A stretch of DNA of 64,000 nt from Achromobacter seleniivolatilans (GTDB lineage: Bacteria; Pseudomonadota; Gammaproteobacteria; Burkholderiales; Burkholderiaceae_B): the NCBI RefSeq assembly GCF_030864005.1, contig NZ_CP132976.1, positions 1,178,001 through 1,242,000 on the forward strand. Direction: 5' to 3'. The notes beneath the pieces are model-generated. The model was not told where the DNA came from. It saw nothing but the letters and a program-made list of their open reading frames with translations, and searched no databases. Below, in pieces: positions 24,885 through 33,629 of this stretch (position 1 is its first letter; every line of letters begins with the position of its first letter). Made by a program: the position numbers and the translations under genes.

Positions 24885-25328
24885 TTACCCGTTGCAGTCG
24901 GCCCAGCAGTTCGGCGTTTCATACAGGCGGACGCGCGTCAGGCGCAGGTCGGCACCGTAGTGGCCGTGATATTGCGGCGCCAGCGTGTCGAAAACAATCT
25001 GAGCCAGGTTTTCGGCAGTGGGGATACGGTCCAGAACCACGGTTTTGTGGTCCGAAAGACTATCCAGGAAACCGCGCACGGCGGTGTCGCCCTCAAAGAC
25101 GAGGAACGCGTGGTCCCAGACATCCACGATGTGGGTCTTGGCGATGTGTTTGATCTCGGAGAAGTCCATCAACATGCCGTTGTCGGACTCGCCCGGGGCT
25201 TGCACCACATCACCCGTCAGGGTGATTTCCAGCACATAACGATGACCATGCAGATTGCGGCATTGACTGCGGTGATCGGGGATGCGGTGGCCGGCGTCGA
25301 ATTCCAGCTTGCGGGTTACGGAAATCAT
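24885..25328 (-). CDS. queD: QueD, 6-carboxytetrahydropterin synthase
   Basis: Enzyme of queuosine/preQ0 synthesis that converts 7,8-dihydroneopterin triphosphate to 6-carboxy-5,6,7,8-tetrahydropterin. From the ATG at 25328 it has 147 residues; a TTG four codons earlier is possible. The zinc histidines are in FDAGHRI and NLHGHRY, and the catalytic cysteine in SQCRNLHGH. Further family blocks are GMLMDFSEIK and TAENLAQIVFDTL. It lies downstream of queE on the same strand (28 bp), so both belong to one operon supplying the substrate of QueE. Confidence 0.93.
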   Translation of the reverse strand: MISVTRKLEFDAGHRIPDHRSQCRNLHGHRYVLEITLTGDVVQAPGESDNGMLMDFSEIKHIAKTHIVDVWDHAFLVFEGDTAVRGFLDSLSDHKTVVLDRIPTAENLAQIVFDTLAPQYHGHYGADLRLTRVRLYETPNCWADCNG

Positions 25329-25356
25329 TGCGTGGCCCAACGCAAGAAGGGGTAAA

Positions 25357-25989
25357 TCATGGAATGCCTATGTATTTGTGAGTCTGCAAACTGAGCCGCC
25401 ATTGCGGATGCTGCATACAGTATTGGACGGCTTGTTCGGTGTTGGCCACGCGGGTGGGGCCGTCCATGGGTTGCAGGAAGAAATGCTCGAAATCCAGATG
25501 CGCAAAGCGTTCGGGCTGCGCGTTGGACTGCGGGTAGACCAGCTTTAGTTCGTTGCCGCGTTCGATCACGACGGGGGCTGTGCCTTTGGGGCTGACGCAG
25601 ATCCAGTCGATGCCGGCGGGCGGCTTTAACGTGCCGTTGGTTTCGATGGCGACGGTGAATCCGCGCGCATGGATAGCGGCCAGCAACGCGGCGTCCAGTT
25701 GCAGCAACGGTTCGCCGCCCGTGAAGACGACATAGCGGTTTTCCATGCCATCGCCCCAGGACGCGGCGATGGTGTCGGCCAACAGGTCGGCCGTAGCGAA
25801 CTTCCCGCCGCCGTCGCCGTCGGTGCCGATGAAATCGGTGTCACAGAACGTGCACGCGGCGCTGGCGCGATCGCTTTCGCGGCCGGTCCACAAATTACAG
25901 CCAGCAAACCGGCAAAACACCGCCGCGCGGCCCGCGTGGGCGCCTTCCCCTTGCAGGGTCTTGAATATTTCTTTGGCGGAGTAGGTCAT
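25357..25989 (-). CDS. queE: QueE, 7-carboxy-7-deazaguanine synthase
   Basis: Radical SAM enzyme making 7-carboxy-7-deazaguanine from the QueD product, 210 residues. The iron-sulfur cysteines have the CX14CX2C spacing (C31, C46, C49) known for the Burkholderia-type QueE instead of CX3CX2C. The SAM-binding GGEP motif is in VVFTGGEPLLQLD, and ETNGT follows. Start MTYSAKEIFKTLQGEGAH is standard for the family. It precedes queD; no preQ1 riboswitch was recognised in the roughly 200 bp upstream. Confidence 0.95.
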   Translation of the reverse strand: MTYSAKEIFKTLQGEGAHAGRAAVFCRFAGCNLWTGRESDRASAACTFCDTDFIGTDGDGGGKFATADLLADTIAASWGDGMENRYVVFTGGEPLLQLDAALLAAIHARGFTVAIETNGTLKPPAGIDWICVSPKGTAPVVIERGNELKLVYPQSNAQPERFAHLDFEHFFLQPMDGPTRVANTEQAVQYCMQHPQWRLSLQTHKYIGIP

Positions 25990-26186
25990 AGGGGTGCTGG
26001 CGGCAATGCGCCTAGGGAATCGAGCAAAAGCGCATTATTTTACAAGGCGCGCGGACTCAGGGCCCAAATACCCCCGAAGCTGGCAGGCCAAGCGCTACGT
26101 GCGCCGTAAGTTCGCGTGTCAGCAGGGACGATTTTGCGTCACGAAGAGGATGCGCCGCCGAAGCCCTTCCTATAGACTGCGGCCCT

Positions 26187-26603
26187 ATGTTTCATGTCCA
26201 AGATTCCCTCTATATAGACGAACGTGACCTGACGTTCACCATGATCCGCGCCCAGGGCGCGGGCGGCCAGAACGTCAACAAGGTTTCCAGCGCCGTCCAC
26301 CTGCGTTTTGATGTGCGCGCGTCCAGCTTGCCGCCTGAAGTCCAGGAAGCACTGTGCGCCGTGAGCGATCACCGCATGTCCAAGGATGGCGTCATCGTCA
26401 TCAAATCCCAGTCGTTTCGCAGCCAGGAAAAGAACCGGGCCGAAGCCATTGAACGCCTGGTTGCCATGGTGCGCTCGGCCATTCAGGTCGATAAACCGCG
26501 CCGCGCTACCAAGCCGACCCGGTCGTCGCAACGCCGCCGCGTGCAGCGCAAGGTGCTGCATGGCGAGGTCAAGCGGCTGCGGGGCAGGGTTCAGGGCGAT
26601 TGA
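26187..26603 (+). CDS. arfB: ArfB (YaeJ), ribosome-rescue peptidyl-tRNA hydrolase
   Basis: Stalled-ribosome rescue factor, 138 residues. The catalytic GGQ motif is in RAQGAGGQNVNKVSSAV, as in class I release factors. The C-terminal 35 residues are strongly basic (RRRVQRKVLHGEVKRLRGRV), the tail that inserts into the empty mRNA channel. Size and tail separate it from full-length release factors. It is divergent from queE and followed by the ArsR gene after 124 bp that include the operator described separately. Confidence 0.93.
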   Translation: MFHVQDSLYIDERDLTFTMIRAQGAGGQNVNKVSSAVHLRFDVRASSLPPEVQEALCAVSDHRMSKDGVIVIKSQSFRSQEKNRAEAIERLVAMVRSAIQVDKPRRATKPTRSSQRRRVQRKVLHGEVKRLRGRVQGD

Positions 26604-26677
26604 TTCTGGCAGGCGCAAGAAAAATTGGGGACGATTCCATTCGGTTCAATAGCCCTTTTTGCCGCAGGGGCATGACT

Positions 26678-26701
26678 ATATATCGTACATACCCGATATA
26701 T
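26678..26701. promoter_or_regulatory. Inverted repeat ATATATCG-N8-CGATATAT, candidate ArsR operator
   Basis: Perfect 8-bp arms (26678-26685 and 26694-26701) lie 26 bp before the arsR ATG. Further CGATA copies follow at 26706 and 26716, giving a cluster of related half-sites across the presumed promoter. The position and AT-rich symmetry fit autorepression by the ArsR protein. Confidence 0.6.
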
Positions 26702-26727
26702 GATTCGATAAATTGCGATATACCAAT

Positions 26728-27075
26728 ATGACCGCATTCGCTTCACCTTCCGATCAGACTGCCGCGCAACCCGGTATTGATGCCGACGCCATTCTCAAGG
26801 CGCTGGCCAATCCCGTGCGGCGCGACATTCTTACGTGGCTGAAGACACCGCAGGCGTATTTCGAGGAAAGCCCGGGCCACACCCTGGAACATGGGGTGTG
26901 CGCGGGCAAGATCGACGATCGCTGCGGTTTGTCCCAGTCCACGGTGTCGTCGCACCTGGCTGTCTTGCAACGCGCAGGCCTGGTGACGTCGACGAAGGTG
27001 GGGCAGTGGATATTTTTTCGTCGCAATGAACCCGTTATTGCCGCGTTTTTGCGGCAGTTGAACCAGGATATGTAG
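26728..27075 (+). CDS. ArsR-family transcriptional regulator
   Basis: Winged-helix repressor of about 115 residues. The DNA-binding part reads ILKALANPVRRDILTWL, then CGLSQSTVSSHLAVLQRAGLV and TKVGQWIFFRRNE. It lacks the CVCD metal motif of classical ArsR; single cysteines at HGVCAGKIDDRC could sense thiol-reactive compounds. ATG at 26728 was preferred over a TTG at 26713. The Old Yellow Enzyme gene follows 48 bp later, an arrangement typical of electrophile-responsive reductases, so control of that gene is likely. Confidence 0.88.
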   Translation: MTAFASPSDQTAAQPGIDADAILKALANPVRRDILTWLKTPQAYFEESPGHTLEHGVCAGKIDDRCGLSQSTVSSHLAVLQRAGLVTSTKVGQWIFFRRNEPVIAAFLRQLNQDM

Positions 27076-27123
27076 TCAGCCGCTACACGTCGCGCCCCAA
27101 TGCCCGGGGCCAAAGGATTTTGC

Positions 27124-28176
27124 ATGAGCACCCTGTTTGAACCCCTGCGCGCCGGCGACCTCACGCTGCGCAACCGTATCGTCATGGCGCCGTTGACCCG
27201 TCAGCGCGCAAGCGAAGGCCGCGTGCCTAACGACCTGATGCTTGAGTACTACACGCAGCGCGCCGGCGCCGGCATGATCTTGACCGAAGCCACGTCCGTG
27301 ACGCCCGAAGGCGTGGGTTATGCCGACACACCGGGTTTGTGGTCCAACGAGCAGGTCAAGGGCTGGCGCAAGATTACGTCCGCCGTGCACGATAAGGACG
27401 GCTTGATCGTGGCGCAGCTGTGGCACGTGGGCCGTATTTCCGATCCGATCTTCTTGAATGGCGAACTGCCCGTGGCGCCCAGCGCCATTGCCGCCGAAGG
27501 CCATGTGAGCCATGTGCGCCCGAAACGCGCCTATGTCACGCCGCGCGCGCTGGAAACGGCCGAAGTAGAAGGCGTGGTCGAGGCTTACCGCCACGGCGCC
27601 AAGATGGCCCAGGAATCGGGTTTTGATGGCGTTGAAGTCCACGCCGCCAATGGTTATCTGCTGGACCAGTTCCTGCAAGACAGCACCAACCATCGCACCG
27701 ATCAGTACGGCGGTTCGCTGGAAAACCGCGCGCGCCTGCTGCTGGAAGTGGTGGACGCCTGCATTGGCGTTTGGGGCGCGGGACGCGTCGGCGTGCATTT
27801 GTCGCCTCGTGGCGATATTCACACCATGGGCGACTCCAATCTGGCGGCCACCTTCCTGTATGTGGCGACGGAACTGGGCAAGCGCGGCATCGCATTCTTG
27901 TGCGCTCGTGAGCATGAAGCCGCAGACAGCCTGGGTCCGCAAATGAAGGCGGCCTTCGGCGGCGTGTACATCGCCAATGAAGGCTTTACGCGGGAATCCG
28001 CCGAAGCCGCCATCAAGGCGGGCAAGGCCGATGCCGTGGCGTTTGGCGTGCCTTACATTGCCAACCCCGATCTGGCGCGACGCTTTGAACTGAATGCACC
28101 GCTGAACAAGCCGGAGCCGTCCACGTTCTACGCGCAGGGCGCGACGGGCTACACGGACTATCCGGCACTGGCCTGA
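27124..28176 (+). CDS. nemA: Old Yellow Enzyme family reductase (NemA-like)
   Basis: FMN-dependent ene-reductase, 350 residues, of the N-ethylmaleimide/xenobiotic reductase group. Visible blocks are LRNRIVMAPLTRQRA, the substrate-side VHAANGYLLDQFLQDS followed by NHRTDQYGGSLENR, and a C-terminal FMN phosphate-binding region (VAFGVPYIANPDLARRF). The ATG at 27124 has AAAGGA about 7 nt upstream. It reduces activated double bonds, nitro-esters or maleimides. The ArsR gene 48 bp upstream probably represses it until an electrophile is sensed. Confidence 0.92.
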   Translation: MSTLFEPLRAGDLTLRNRIVMAPLTRQRASEGRVPNDLMLEYYTQRAGAGMILTEATSVTPEGVGYADTPGLWSNEQVKGWRKITSAVHDKDGLIVAQLWHVGRISDPIFLNGELPVAPSAIAAEGHVSHVRPKRAYVTPRALETAEVEGVVEAYRHGAKMAQESGFDGVEVHAANGYLLDQFLQDSTNHRTDQYGGSLENRARLLLEVVDACIGVWGAGRVGVHLSPRGDIHTMGDSNLAATFLYVATELGKRGIAFLCAREHEAADSLGPQMKAAFGGVYIANEGFTRESAEAAIKAGKADAVAFGVPYIANPDLARRFELNAPLNKPEPSTFYAQGATGYTDYPALA

Positions 28177-28225
28177 GCACCCATCCCCAGCCGGCCAATT
28201 CTGCAAGCCGCGTGTTGAGCCGCGC

Positions 28226-29131
28226 TTAAAACACGGCGCGCATCGGGTAGGAGAACAGCCCGAAGTGCGCCGCGTTCAGCCCCAGGTGCGCCAGCACGGC
28301 CGCGGCCAGTCCGCCGTACCGGTAGGCCACGCCATAGGCGGCGCCTGCCATGCCGGCCAGCACTATCCATTGCCAGCCGCCTGCGTAATGGGCCAGTCCA
28401 AACAGCACAGCGGCGACCGCAATCGCGGCGGCTGCGCCCCAGCGGTGATGCCGCCATTGCTGCGCCAGTTGCTGCTGCACATACCCCCTGAACAGCGCTT
28501 CTTCAGCCAGCGTAACCAGCAGCGCATTGTTGATCAGCCAGATCCATCCACTGTCCGGCCACTTGGGCGTCCAGCCCACGACTCCCATCGCCAGGGCATA
28601 TCCCAAACAGATCAACACGGCGGCCGCGCAGGCCAGCACGGCTGTGATTAGCGTGCTACGAACATTGGCCGCCGTCACGGGCGGTGCAAGCGCCAGGATC
28701 ACCCAAAAGGCAACAAGTGGTTTGTCCAGATTCAAATACATCTGAAACGGCACGGCGTCTGGCGTGAGCCGGGCAGGCGCGATGACCAGCGGATTATGGA
28801 ACCCGGGCAGCAGATGCAGGAATAGTCCTGCGGCCAACGCCAGAAACAACGCATGACCAGCCGTGCGGGTGTAGGTGCTGGATGCGTCGCGGCGCACGCA
28901 CACAGCCGCTACGATCAGCAGCGCGGGCCACGCCAGCGCCACCGGATCGATCACGCCATCGGCCCAGGCCCAGGCGTAGGCAACGCCCAATGGCGCCAAC
29001 GACCAATGCCGGGCCGAGGCTGGTAGCCAAAGCATGGCAGCAGCAAGAAACAGGGCAGACCACGGCGTGAAGGCGGGCATCGGATCAGGGCGGACGCAAA
29101 GCGCAGAGTGTAAGCGGGCCGGGCTTTTCAT
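28226..29131 (-). CDS. CPBP-family intramembrane metalloprotease
   Basis: Polytopic membrane protein, up to 301 residues, with the three CPBP/Abi motifs: EEALFRGYV (EExxxR), FGLAHYAGG (FxxxH) and HLGLNAAHF (HxxxN/B). About eight hydrophobic helices. Two starts are possible: 29131 and 29080 (MPAFTPWSALFLAAAM, which begins directly with a membrane segment); neither has a clear ribosome site. The role may be intramembrane proteolysis or, as for some Abi proteins, immunity to peptides; nothing in the neighbourhood decides this. Confidence 0.85.
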   Translation of the reverse strand: MKSPARLHSALCVRPDPMPAFTPWSALFLAAAMLWLPASARHWSLAPLGVAYAWAWADGVIDPVALAWPALLIVAAVCVRRDASSTYTRTAGHALFLALAAGLFLHLLPGFHNPLVIAPARLTPDAVPFQMYLNLDKPLVAFWVILALAPPVTAANVRSTLITAVLACAAAVLICLGYALAMGVVGWTPKWPDSGWIWLINNALLVTLAEEALFRGYVQQQLAQQWRHHRWGAAAAIAVAAVLFGLAHYAGGWQWIVLAGMAGAAYGVAYRYGGLAAAVLAHLGLNAAHFGLFSYPMRAVF

Positions 29132-29223
29132 TTGATCGCTTTCGGGCGACCATGCCGCATCGGCGGCTTATGCGCTCGCCGCGTATCCGGCGGACGAATT
29201 GTCCGTCAGCACCTGGAGTCAAA

Positions 29224-29598
29224 ATGAAAACAATCGCGTGGTTGATGTTGGCCGCGGCCATTCTGCCGTTCGTATCGACGATCGTCGCCAAAGCAGGAGG
29301 CAGCAAATTCGACAACAACGATCCGCGAGCCTGGCTGGCGCGCCAAGAAGGATGGCGCGCGCGAGCCAACGCCGCGCAAATCAATACGTTTGAAGCGCTG
29401 CCGTTCTTCTATGCAGCGGTGCTGTTCGCGCTGTACAACCAGGCCTCGCCCGCGCACGTGGCTACGCTGATGGCATGCTGGCTTGGCGTGCGCCTGGGAT
29501 ATCTGGCGATGTACCTGGCAGGCTGGGGCGCGTTGCGTTCGCTCGTTTGGGCGATTGGCGTGGGCTTTGTGATCGCTATCGTGTTTTCGGGCGTGTAG
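29224..29598 (+). CDS. MAPEG-family membrane protein
   Basis: Small inner-membrane protein of 124 residues with four hydrophobic helices, of the membrane-associated eicosanoid/glutathione metabolism family. Motifs ARQEGWRARANAAQINTFEA and FEALPFFYAAVLFA are characteristic. An earlier frame from 29152 lacks a ribosome site and overlaps the divergent promoter. Bacterial members sometimes have glutathione transferase activity; the substrate here is unknown. Confidence 0.85.
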   Translation: MKTIAWLMLAAAILPFVSTIVAKAGGSKFDNNDPRAWLARQEGWRARANAAQINTFEALPFFYAAVLFALYNQASPAHVATLMACWLGVRLGYLAMYLAGWGALRSLVWAIGVGFVIAIVFSGV

Positions 29599-29669
29599 CG
29601 TTCAGCGGCGCGTTGCCGCGATACGCGCGGGCGCTGGCCGGCGCGTATCGTTCATCCAGCGATTTTCGC

Positions 29670-30104
29670 TTATTTCCACTCGAACACGGCGCGCGTCGTG
29701 CCAGTGTTCTGCACGGTGACCTGCCGGTCTTGCGCACGGCCGTTGTAAGTGGCCGAAATCTTATAGCTGCCGGCAGGCAGCTTCACCAGCATGTACGGCC
29801 CTTCGGCCATGGCTTTCAAGACTTCCTTGCCTTGCGAGTCATGAATGGTGACTGCCACGCTGGCCACATAATCTGCCTTGCCATCGCGTTGCGCGGCAAA
29901 AGTCAGGGCCAGCGGGTAATCCTTGGCGGCGGCTTTCATGGATTCCGACTCATCGATACCGATGCCGCCGCTTACGTACTGCACCGAGCCTTGATGCTTG
30001 ATCGGGGGCAGCGCCGCCTGCGCCGTGGACAAGACACCGGCAAGGGCCAGACCGCCCACTGCCATCATGGCGGCCAGCGTGCTGCGTTCAAATCGTTTGT
30101 TCAT
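29670..30104 (-). CDS. Small secreted protein with carboxypeptidase-regulatory-like fold
   Basis: Exported 144-residue protein. The signal peptide (LAAMMAVGGLALAGVLSTAQA) is clear and an AGGAG ribosome site lies 7 nt before the ATG at 30104. The mature part has a beta-sandwich pattern (VAVTIHDSQGKEVLKAMAEG, then MLVKLPAGSYKISATYNGRA), as in carboxypeptidase-regulatory-like domains. I cannot assign a function. The upstream 160 bp carry a 13-bp tandem repeat. Confidence 0.8.
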   Translation of the reverse strand: MNKRFERSTLAAMMAVGGLALAGVLSTAQAALPPIKHQGSVQYVSGGIGIDESESMKAAAKDYPLALTFAAQRDGKADYVASVAVTIHDSQGKEVLKAMAEGPYMLVKLPAGSYKISATYNGRAQDRQVTVQNTGTTRAVFEWK

Positions 30105-30230
30105 AAGGTTCTCCTGGATAGGACTGTTGCGGCCGCAGAGCGCCGCCATCACTAAGTGCGAGCTAACCGGGCTTCAACATAGATTTCGACCGGGCTGGGG
30201 GAATGGAGTTCGCGCCAGCGAGTCTGCGCG

Positions 30231-30269
30231 TTCAACCGATTGTTTCAACCGATTGTTTCAATGGATTAT
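30231..30269. repeat. 13-bp tandem repeat, three copies
   Basis: TTCAACCGATTGT occurs twice in a row (30231-30243, 30244-30256), followed by a third copy with three mismatches (30257-30269). It lies between the NRDE gene end and the secreted-protein gene. Short repeats of this kind can vary in copy number; no function is assigned. Confidence 0.7.
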
Positions 30270-31060
30270 CCAAGCATATCGGCGGCCTTTTCCGACCGCC
30301 AGGAAAACGTCAATCTGCTTTCCCCGCTAACCGTGCCGTCGGGGGCGAAGCGCCTTTCATCCAGCTGACCACTGCCGTCATCACTCAGGGCCAATACGCT
30401 GGAACTCCGAGTGCCATAGTCCGGACTGACGATAAAAGGGCTGCTCAATAGTTTTTCGCGATCCTGTGGCAAGCCCGTGGCGGGCAGGTCATTGTCATCG
30501 GCCGGGTTGCGGTCGGCCAGGGCCGAAAACAGCGCAGGCAAGTCTGGCTGAGGCGTGTGGCGCAGCACGGCGGAAAATGCGGCTTTGGTCCGCGCCAGCT
30601 TGGGCCAGGGCGTGTCGAGCAAATGATTGGATAAGGCGTAAATACCTGGCGCCAACTGCATCGGGGCGCCGTTGCGGTTGCTCAAATACCAAGCTTGGCG
30701 CGTATCACCCACTATCAGGTTGAAGCCGTTATAGGCTTGATCCGCAACGTGTACGGCAGCCAGATAGTCAGCAGGCGGCGTGACTCCGCGCAGAAAGTCT
30801 TCAACCAGCGCGCCGCGAGAGGGCGCATCTGCCCGGTGCTGGCCGGGTTCCCGGAAGTTGGTCACCACCGCATATCGGCCGCCAGCCGTCACGCCCATCC
30901 AGGTGCCGCCCGCCACACCATCGCGTCCTGCGTAGACGTCAGGCGCGTCGTCCCACTGCGCTGCGGCATAGGTGCGGCGGGCGTGGAATTCGTCGCGGTT
31001 GGCGGCGATCAGGACGGGAATGCCCGGCAGGGTTTGCAGGGCCAGTACGGCGAGACACAT
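30266..31060 (-). CDS. NRDE (TANGO2-like) family protein
   Basis: A 264-residue protein of the NRDE/TANGO2 family. The name-giving motif is in LIAANRDEFHARRT near the N-terminus, and Cys 2 right after the initiator Met could be an N-terminal nucleophile as in Ntn hydrolases. Further blocks are GGTWMGVTAGGRYAVVTNFR and YALSNHLLDTPWPK. Family knowledge: TANGO2 proteins are linked to haem or lipid homeostasis, but activity is not settled. It starts 3 bp after the FUSC gene, so it is cotranscribed with it. Confidence 0.88.
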   Translation of the reverse strand: MCLAVLALQTLPGIPVLIAANRDEFHARRTYAAAQWDDAPDVYAGRDGVAGGTWMGVTAGGRYAVVTNFREPGQHRADAPSRGALVEDFLRGVTPPADYLAAVHVADQAYNGFNLIVGDTRQAWYLSNRNGAPMQLAPGIYALSNHLLDTPWPKLARTKAAFSAVLRHTPQPDLPALFSALADRNPADDNDLPATGLPQDREKLLSSPFIVSPDYGTRSSSVLALSDDGSGQLDERRFAPDGTVSGESRLTFSWRSEKAADMLG

Positions 31061-31063
31061 GGT

Positions 31064-33043
31064 TCAGACCTGGTGAATGGGGTGTTTGGGAGCGCCAGCG
31101 CCGGGGGCGGCCGCGAAATCCGGGCCGGTCAGCGCCGCGCGCAAGGATTCGATTTCGGCGGCCACATCCTGCAACGCGGGAGAGGGCGCCGTGATGTGCT
31201 CCGCAGGCATGGGCAAGCCTAGTTCCACGGCTGTGCTCATCGTTTGCAAGGCGGTGGCGAGCTGCGCGGTTTGCGCGGCGCTGGGCGCGGCCGTGGCCGC
31301 TTGTGGTGACCACGCCGTATCAGAGATGGCGTTCGCCACGCGTTCAAGCGCCACTTCCACCGGCCACCACGCCAGCGCGCGGCGGCTGACCAGGCGCGGT
31401 TCGGACAGGCCGCGTTGCAGTGCGATGCGCAGGTCGGACAAGCGCGCATAGGCGCTTGCGCGCAGATCATGACGGCTGGCCGGATCAGCCTGGAATACCG
31501 TGTTGAGGTAGGCGGCCAGGGTGGACATCGCGGTGGATACGGCGTGATCCAGATTGTTCCGCTCGATGCGAATCCACGGCAGATACCCCACGAGCAGCAC
31601 AATGGCTGCCGCCACGCCCACATCCACCAGCCGGGCCAGCGCGATGTACCAGCTGCCGGGTTGCAAGGCGCCGATCAACAGCATAAGAATTGGCAGCAGA
31701 ATGGCCGAGAACAGGCCATAGTTGCGGCGGATGGACCAGGGCAGCAGGGACGCCAGCACCCCGACAGTGAGCAGGCTTGCCAGGCCATTGCGGTCCAGCG
31801 CCAGCACGGTGGCGCTGATCGCCACGCCCACCACGCTGCCGCCACAGCTTTGCAGGGCGCGCGCAAACACCGAACCAAAGTTGGGCTTGAAGATCACCAC
31901 CACAATCAACGGCACCCAATACGACCGGGGCAACGATACCGCCAGCGCCACGGCTTCGGCGGCGATCAGGCACAGGCCAAGACGGATCAGATAACGCACC
32001 GTGGTGGGGCCGGGCCGGTAGGTCCGAGCCAGTACGCGCCATGGCGTTCGCGGGCGGACAGGGCCCAGAGTGGCAAGCGGGTCCCCTGTCTGTTGCCGCC
32101 CGCCATCCAACAAAGGCAGCGCCTGGGCCAGCGCATCGGCCAACTGCGGCATGTCGGCCAGACGCAAGGCTGCGATGTCGTCGCCCGGGTCCGGGTCTGC
32201 ATTGTTTTCGACCCGGTCGGCCAGCCGGTTCATCACCCGGGCGCAGTCGGGCGGTACGACACGGCCCGCTCGTGCCAGCGCCATTGCGGCATTGGTCAGC
32301 GGCGTGCAGGCTTGCAATTGCGCCGCCAGACGCGCCAGGCGGGGCGACGGGCCGGCAGCGCGGCCACGCGCCGTCAGCAGAATGTCGTAGGCGTTGGTCA
32401 TGGCCGCTTCCATGTCGCGCCGAGCTGCCATGATGCGCGACGTGCCGATGGCCGCAAACATGGCCGCAAGCTTGCGGTAGGCCATGGCGACCGCGGCGCG
32501 TTCAGGGGCAATCGGGTTGACCACCCAGCCCGACAGGGTCAGCGCCAGTCCGAAAATGCCGCCCGCGCCCACCAGTACGGACGGCAGCCACGGCGGTAGC
32601 GTAGAGGTCAGGCTCGAGCCCACGATGACATACACGGCGAATTGCAGTGTGGCGACTGCCGCGATGTTGTTGAAGGTGCCGATCAGGCTTGCCGCGAGCA
32701 CCAGCACGGTCATCGCGCCCGATGTCAGCAGACCGTGTCCGGATATCAGATTGCCCAGCAGATAACCCAGCGCACCGCCAAATACGGTGGAGCCAATGGA
32801 AAGGGCGCGGTTGCGATAAGGGCCGCCGTTGTCGCCAGTGATGGCGGGCAAGGCGCCCAAGGCCACCAGCGCCGCCGCCGCGCTCTGATCCAGCGCCAGG
32901 CCAACGGCCGTCGGTAAACCGATAGCCAGCGCGGCGCGCAGCGCGACCCAGCGGCTGACGGGAGACGGCTCCATGTGCGCCAGGCTCATCAGCCAGCGCA
33001 TGTTTGAGGTTCGGGCGGCGCGGGTCAGAGAGTGGCGGGACAC
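31064..33043 (-). CDS. FUSC-family membrane protein (second copy)
   Basis: Inner-membrane protein of 659 residues with two hydrophobic blocks (residues about 35-180 and 345-490), the FUSC/YccS layout. GTG at 33043 was chosen because a GAGG lies 5 nt upstream; ATG codons 15 and 24 are alternatives. It has no adaptor, DUF1656 or channel neighbour, unlike the operon at 19.6-24.7 kb, and is paired only with the NRDE gene. It may act as a stand-alone exporter or borrow partners; substrate unknown. Confidence 0.87.
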   Translation of the reverse strand: MSRHSLTRAARTSNMRWLMSLAHMEPSPVSRWVALRAALAIGLPTAVGLALDQSAAAALVALGALPAITGDNGGPYRNRALSIGSTVFGGALGYLLGNLISGHGLLTSGAMTVLVLAASLIGTFNNIAAVATLQFAVYVIVGSSLTSTLPPWLPSVLVGAGGIFGLALTLSGWVVNPIAPERAAVAMAYRKLAAMFAAIGTSRIMAARRDMEAAMTNAYDILLTARGRAAGPSPRLARLAAQLQACTPLTNAAMALARAGRVVPPDCARVMNRLADRVENNADPDPGDDIAALRLADMPQLADALAQALPLLDGGRQQTGDPLATLGPVRPRTPWRVLARTYRPGPTTVRYLIRLGLCLIAAEAVALAVSLPRSYWVPLIVVVIFKPNFGSVFARALQSCGGSVVGVAISATVLALDRNGLASLLTVGVLASLLPWSIRRNYGLFSAILLPILMLLIGALQPGSWYIALARLVDVGVAAAIVLLVGYLPWIRIERNNLDHAVSTAMSTLAAYLNTVFQADPASRHDLRASAYARLSDLRIALQRGLSEPRLVSRRALAWWPVEVALERVANAISDTAWSPQAATAAPSAAQTAQLATALQTMSTAVELGLPMPAEHITAPSPALQDVAAEIESLRAALTGPDFAAAPGAGAPKHPIHQV

Positions 33044-33068
33044 AGTGGCCTCATGGCGCTGTCCGGCA

Positions 33069-33551
33069 TCAGGTTTTGATCAGCGGGGCTTCTTCTGGCG
33101 CGGCCAGCCGGAAGTAGTCTTCGGTATTCAGCAAAATCGAGGCGTCCAGGCGGCCGGCATTGAATACGATCTGCTCGTGGCGATTGCGCAGGCTGGGGTC
33201 CACCAGCAAGTGCAGATCCGGATTGAAGGTAAAGGGCGGAATGGCGCCGATCTCGCAACCCGTCAGTTCCCGCGCCAGATCCTGCGAGGCCAATGAGGCC
33301 TTTTTGCCACCGGCTGCGCGGGCTATGGCGTCCAGGTCGGCCTGCTGATCGGCCGGAAACACCGCCAGCACGTTTTTTCGCAAGTTGGACGAGATCTTCA
33401 CCCGGCAGACCAGCGCCTTGGCGCCTTGGCTGACCTCGGTGCCGCGGATGGCGGCGACCTCGACCGAGCGGCCGGCGGCGGGGTGTTCAAGCAGGCTGTA
33501 CCGTGCCTGGTTCTGGGCAAGCAAGGCTTGCAGGCGTTCGAAGATTTCCAT
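33069..33551 (-). CDS. YbaK-family aminoacyl-tRNA deacylase
   Basis: A 160-residue trans-editing domain of the YbaK/ProX superfamily that hydrolyses mischarged tRNA. Recognisable segments are ALVCRVKISSNLRKNVLAVF, the invariant lysine region AAGGKKASLASQDLA and the GCEIGAIPPFTFNPDLH loop. The ATG at 33551 gives MEIFERLQALL, a normal family start; a longer frame lacks similarity. It stands just upstream of the FUSC/NRDE pair on the same strand (25 bp), perhaps in the same operon. Confidence 0.88.
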   Translation of the reverse strand: MEIFERLQALLAQNQARYSLLEHPAAGRSVEVAAIRGTEVSQGAKALVCRVKISSNLRKNVLAVFPADQQADLDAIARAAGGKKASLASQDLARELTGCEIGAIPPFTFNPDLHLLVDPSLRNRHEQIVFNAGRLDASILLNTEDYFRLAAPEEAPLIKT

Positions 33552-33629
33552 GTCTGGCCAAGGCGGCAAAAAAATGGCGGGCGCCGGGATTCGGCCCCGC
33601 ACATCGCATGATACGCCCGGAGACTGGGG

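Noticed and set aside
25990-26186. Possible preQ1 riboswitch before queE
   Set aside because: No H-type pseudoknot pattern or C-rich aptamer core could be recognised on the minus strand.
28226-29131. CPBP protein as part of a bacteriocin-immunity system
   Set aside because: No small peptide gene or peptide exporter is next to it, so this role is not supported.
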